Part shown: one piece after another, positions 42,322-44,758 of the stretch | Numbering within the stretch: the first letter of the stretch is position 1 | Layout of the letters: each line of letters opens with the position of its first letter | Assembly (NCBI GenBank): GCA_903837135.1 | Contig: CAILTK010000087.1 | Span: 1 to 44,758 of the forward strand | Reading direction: 5' to 3' | Length of the DNA stretch: 44,758 bases | From: an uncultured Caulobacterales bacterium | Lineage (GTDB): Bacteria; Pseudomonadota; Alphaproteobacteria; Caulobacterales; Caulobacteraceae | Notes under the pieces: generated by a model | Database searches by the model: none | What the model saw: the letters and a program-made list of their open reading frames with translations, nothing else | What the model was told of the DNA's origin: nothing | Made by a program: the position numbers and the translations under genes

Positions 42322-43443
42322 ATGGACACCATCACGCCCGAGAATATCTCCAGACCGAGGCCCAAGACCGGCATCCTCGAGATCGAGGCCTATGTGGGCG
42401 GCAAGGCCAGCGTCGACGGCGTGGCCGAGCCCATCAAGCTGTCGTCGAACGAGAATGTGCTGGGCTCGAGCCCGCACGCGCGCGCCGCCTTCGAACAGAA
42501 CGCCGGCAAGCTGCACGTCTACCCGGACGGCAAGGCGGGCGTCCTGCGCGACGCGGTCTCCGCCGAGTTCGGGCTCGAGCCCGAGCGGCTGATCTTCGGC
42601 TGTGGCTCGGACGAGGTGTTCACCCTGCTGGCGCAGACCTATTGCGAGCCCGGCGACAACGTGGTGCAGGGCCAGTACGGCTTCCTGGCCTATCGCATCG
42701 CCGGCCGCGCGGCCCAGGCCGAGGTGCGTTTCGCTCCGATGCCCAGGCTTCGCTTCGATGTCGATCAGGCCCTGGCCCTGGTCGACGACCGCACGCGGAT
42801 CCTCTTCCTCGACAATCCCGGCAATCCCACCGGCGGCTGGCTGCACCGGGACGAGGTCGAACGGCTGCACCGGAACCTGCCGGGCGGCTGTATCCTCGTG
42901 CTCGACGGCGCCTATGCGGAGTTCGTCGACGACCCGGGCTTCAGCGACGGTCTCGACCTCGCGCGGCATGCGGAAAACATCGTCGTCACCCGCACCTTCT
43001 CCAAGATTCACGGCCTGGCGGCGCTGCGGGTCGGTTGGGGCTACGGCCCGGCGCAGATGATCAGCGCCATGGAGCGGATCCGCTCGCCGTTCAACGTCAA
43101 CCTGCCGGCGCAGTTCGCCGCGGTGGCGGCGCTCGGCGACAAGGATTTCCAGGCGCAGAGCCGCGCGCTGATCCTGCAATGGCGGCCCTGGCTGACCCAG
43201 CAGCTCGGCGGCCTCGGACTCGAGGTGATGCCGTCGCAGGGCAATTTCGTGCTGGTCGGCTTTCCGCGCGAAGACGGCCGCTCGGCGCAGGCGGCGGAAG
43301 CCTTCCTGGCGTCGCGCGGCGTGCTGGTGCGCGGTCTCGGCAACTACGGCATTCCGGACCATCTGCGCATCACCATCGGGCTCGAGGCGCACAATCGTAA
43401 GGTGGTCGAGGCGCTGGCGGACTTCGTCGGCCAACCCGGATGA
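42322..43443 (+). CDS. hisC: Histidinol-phosphate aminotransferase
   Basis: This 373-residue fold-type I PLP enzyme converts imidazole-acetol phosphate to histidinol phosphate in histidine synthesis. The PLP lysine lies in TRTFSKIHGLAALRVGWGY, and the family's substrate-binding motifs SSNENVLGSSPHAR, DNPGNPTGGW and RGLGNYGIPDHLRITIG are present. The ATG at 42322 fits the family start (TITPENISRPRPKTGILEIE); an ATG at 42295 would add nine residues. It lies divergent to the ChaC-type gene. Confidence 0.92.
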   Translation: MDTITPENISRPRPKTGILEIEAYVGGKASVDGVAEPIKLSSNENVLGSSPHARAAFEQNAGKLHVYPDGKAGVLRDAVSAEFGLEPERLIFGCGSDEVFTLLAQTYCEPGDNVVQGQYGFLAYRIAGRAAQAEVRFAPMPRLRFDVDQALALVDDRTRILFLDNPGNPTGGWLHRDEVERLHRNLPGGCILVLDGAYAEFVDDPGFSDGLDLARHAENIVVTRTFSKIHGLAALRVGWGYGPAQMISAMERIRSPFNVNLPAQFAAVAALGDKDFQAQSRALILQWRPWLTQQLGGLGLEVMPSQGNFVLVGFPREDGRSAQAAEAFLASRGVLVRGLGNYGIPDHLRITIGLEAHNRKVVEALADFVGQPG

Positions 43444-43522
43444 GGCCGCGGATGAGCGTGTGGACGAGCGCCGGGGGAGCGATCGCCCAAGTTCGGACCG
43501 GTTTGACTGGTTCCTGACCGCC

Positions 43523-44695
43523 ATGCGTCTGCACATGCGTTTTGATCGGCGATCCCTGCTCCTGATGGCGGCCGCCGCGCCCGGCGGCGCCCTGGCCCAG
43601 GGCTTCAATCACCTTGGCCCGCGCCCGGAGCTGCCCAAGGTGTCCGAGGCGCTGGACACGGTGATGAAGCAGACCGGCGTGCCCGCGCTCGGCTACGCCG
43701 CCGTGACGCCGAAGGGGGTGATCGCGATCGACGACGCCGGCCGGCGGCGCAATACGGTGGACGACTTCGTCACCCTGGGCGATCCCTGGCACATCGGCTC
43801 CAACGCCAAGGCCATGACCGCGGCCCTCTATGCGCGGCTGGTGGAGCAGGGCAAGGCCGGCTGGGGCGCCACGCTGAAGGATCTGTTTCCCGAGACGCAG
43901 GCCGATTCCGCCTGGGCGACGGTGAAGATCGAGGACCTGCTCGCCCACCGCTCGGGGATCAGCGATAACGGCCTGATCGACCGCAGCTGGCTGATCCGGG
44001 CCCACGCCGACACCCGGCCGGTGCTGGTCCAGCGGGCGGAGTTCGCGCAGCGGGTGCTGACCCATCCGCCGACCGGCAAGTACGGCGAGTTCGAATACGC
44101 CAACTCCAACTATGTCGTCGCCGGCGCGGCGATGGAGCGGATCTACAAGGACAGCTGGGAGACGGCGATGGGGGCCGAGGTGTTCGCGCCCTTGTCGATG
44201 ACCTCGGCCGGGTTCGGTGCGCCCACCGGGCCGGCGCCCTGGGGACACGAGCCGGGCCCGAACGGGGTCCTGACCGCCGTCGACCCGCTGCACGACGTGG
44301 CCGACAATCCGCCGGTGTTCGGACCCGCGGGACGGGTTCACCTGTCGCTGGCCGACTACTCCAAGTTCGTGCGCGTCTTCCTCACCGGCGGCGGCGGTTG
44401 GCTGTCGCCCGGCAGCCTCGCCAAGCTGGCGCGGCCCTGGGAAGGCGCCGAGGGATACGCGCTCGGCTGGCAGTACTACGCGAACAAGGGATGGGCCGAC
44501 GGGCCGGTGCTGGCGCACGAAGGCTCCAACACCCTATGGCGGACCATGGCGCTGATCGCGCCGGCCAAGCCCTTGGCCTACATCATCGTCACCAACTGCG
44601 GCGGCGACGACGGCCAGCGCGCCATCCAGCTGCTGGCCGCCCGCCTGATCGCCCAGCAGGTCGATCCCGACGATCCGCCGGCGGCGCAGTCGTAG
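43523..44695 (+). CDS. Serine hydrolase of the beta-lactamase (class C/EstB) family, Tat-exported
   Basis: This 390-residue protein has a twin-arginine signal (MRFDRRSLLLMAAAAPGGAL, with D-R-R-S-L-L). The catalytic S-x-x-K is in HIGSNAKAM, the tyrosine motif in EFEYANSNYVVAG, and the third motif in AHEGSN. These fit class C-like serine hydrolases; the substrate may be an ester or peptide rather than a beta-lactam. An in-frame ATG 12 bases downstream gives an equally good signal. The gene is followed by a dispersed repeat. Confidence 0.88.
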   Translation: MRLHMRFDRRSLLLMAAAAPGGALAQGFNHLGPRPELPKVSEALDTVMKQTGVPALGYAAVTPKGVIAIDDAGRRRNTVDDFVTLGDPWHIGSNAKAMTAALYARLVEQGKAGWGATLKDLFPETQADSAWATVKIEDLLAHRSGISDNGLIDRSWLIRAHADTRPVLVQRAEFAQRVLTHPPTGKYGEFEYANSNYVVAGAAMERIYKDSWETAMGAEVFAPLSMTSAGFGAPTGPAPWGHEPGPNGVLTAVDPLHDVADNPPVFGPAGRVHLSLADYSKFVRVFLTGGGGWLSPGSLAKLARPWEGAEGYALGWQYYANKGWADGPVLAHEGSNTLWRTMALIAPAKPLAYIIVTNCGGDDGQRAIQLLAARLIAQQVDPDDPPAAQS

Positions 44696-44714
44696 CAGGG
44701 GCGCGCCCGCGAAG

Positions 44715-44758
44715 CTGCTCCCCCTCTGGGGGAGCTGTCACGAAGTGACTGAGGGGGC
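44715..44758. repeat. Dispersed palindromic repeat, copy 2 (cut by window edge)
   Basis: CTCCCCCTCTGGGGGAG followed by CTGTCACGAAGTGAC and GAGGGGGC matches the order of hairpins at 20455-20497. The right end may extend past the window. Confidence 0.65.

Overview
The window is a high-GC alphaproteobacterial chromosome segment. Gene content and order (argH next to a small LptM-type lipoprotein and lysA; a zinc-ribbon protein divergent from ftsE-ftsX-ydcF-plsC; many paired acyl-CoA dehydrogenases) suggest Caulobacteraceae, such as Phenylobacterium or Caulobacter. That placement is inference from gene content, not a database result.

Region A (1 to about 9.93 kb) looks like an accessory catabolic cluster. 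It encodes a class II aldolase (cut by the window edge), a RidA-family protein, a TetR regulator, two paralogous MFS transporters either side of a protein resembling the large subunit of N,N-dimethylformamidase, a cytochrome P450 and an N-acyl-D-amino-acid deacylase-type amidohydrolase. Four copies of one 18-bp inverted repeat (ATATAGC-N4-ACTATAT type; 937-954, 1837-1854, 5522-5539, 6834-6851) sit in its promoter regions, three of them about 10 bp after a -35-like hexamer. I read this as one TetR-controlled regulon for uptake and breakdown of an unknown amide- or formamide-containing compound. It is the strongest candidate here for an undescribed system.

Region B (10.0-15.1 kb) holds an Old Yellow Enzyme reductase with the remnant of a divergent LysR regulator beside it, a DHA2-type efflux pump and TetR regulator facing each other across a perfect 33-bp palindrome, and a RES/Xre toxin-antitoxin pair with its own operator-like repeat.

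Region C (15.4-28.6 kb) is mainly core metabolism: dusA, a retropepsin-like protease, a DUF1289/thioesterase pair, two adjacent acyl-CoA dehydrogenases, a crotonase that lacks one catalytic glutamate, a glyoxalase-like protein, an ABC exporter, a GxxExxY gene framed by inverted 9-nt-periodic repeats, 3-hydroxybutyryl-CoA dehydrogenase, an M28 peptidase and inorganic pyrophosphatase.

Region D (28.8-44.76 kb) is housekeeping: a DUF6356-type small protein, an unrecognised 377-residue protein, TlpA-like thioredoxin and argH with overlapping divergent start codons, the LptM-like lipoprotein, lysA, an EF-hand protein, a purine-type phosphoribosyltransferase, the zinc-ribbon protein, ftsEX-ydcF-plsC, a ferritin-like diiron protein, ChaC-type cyclotransferase, hisC and a Tat-exported serine hydrolase. 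Intergenic palindromic repeats are scattered through C and D. I saw no tRNA, rRNA, CRISPR array, transposase or integrase.
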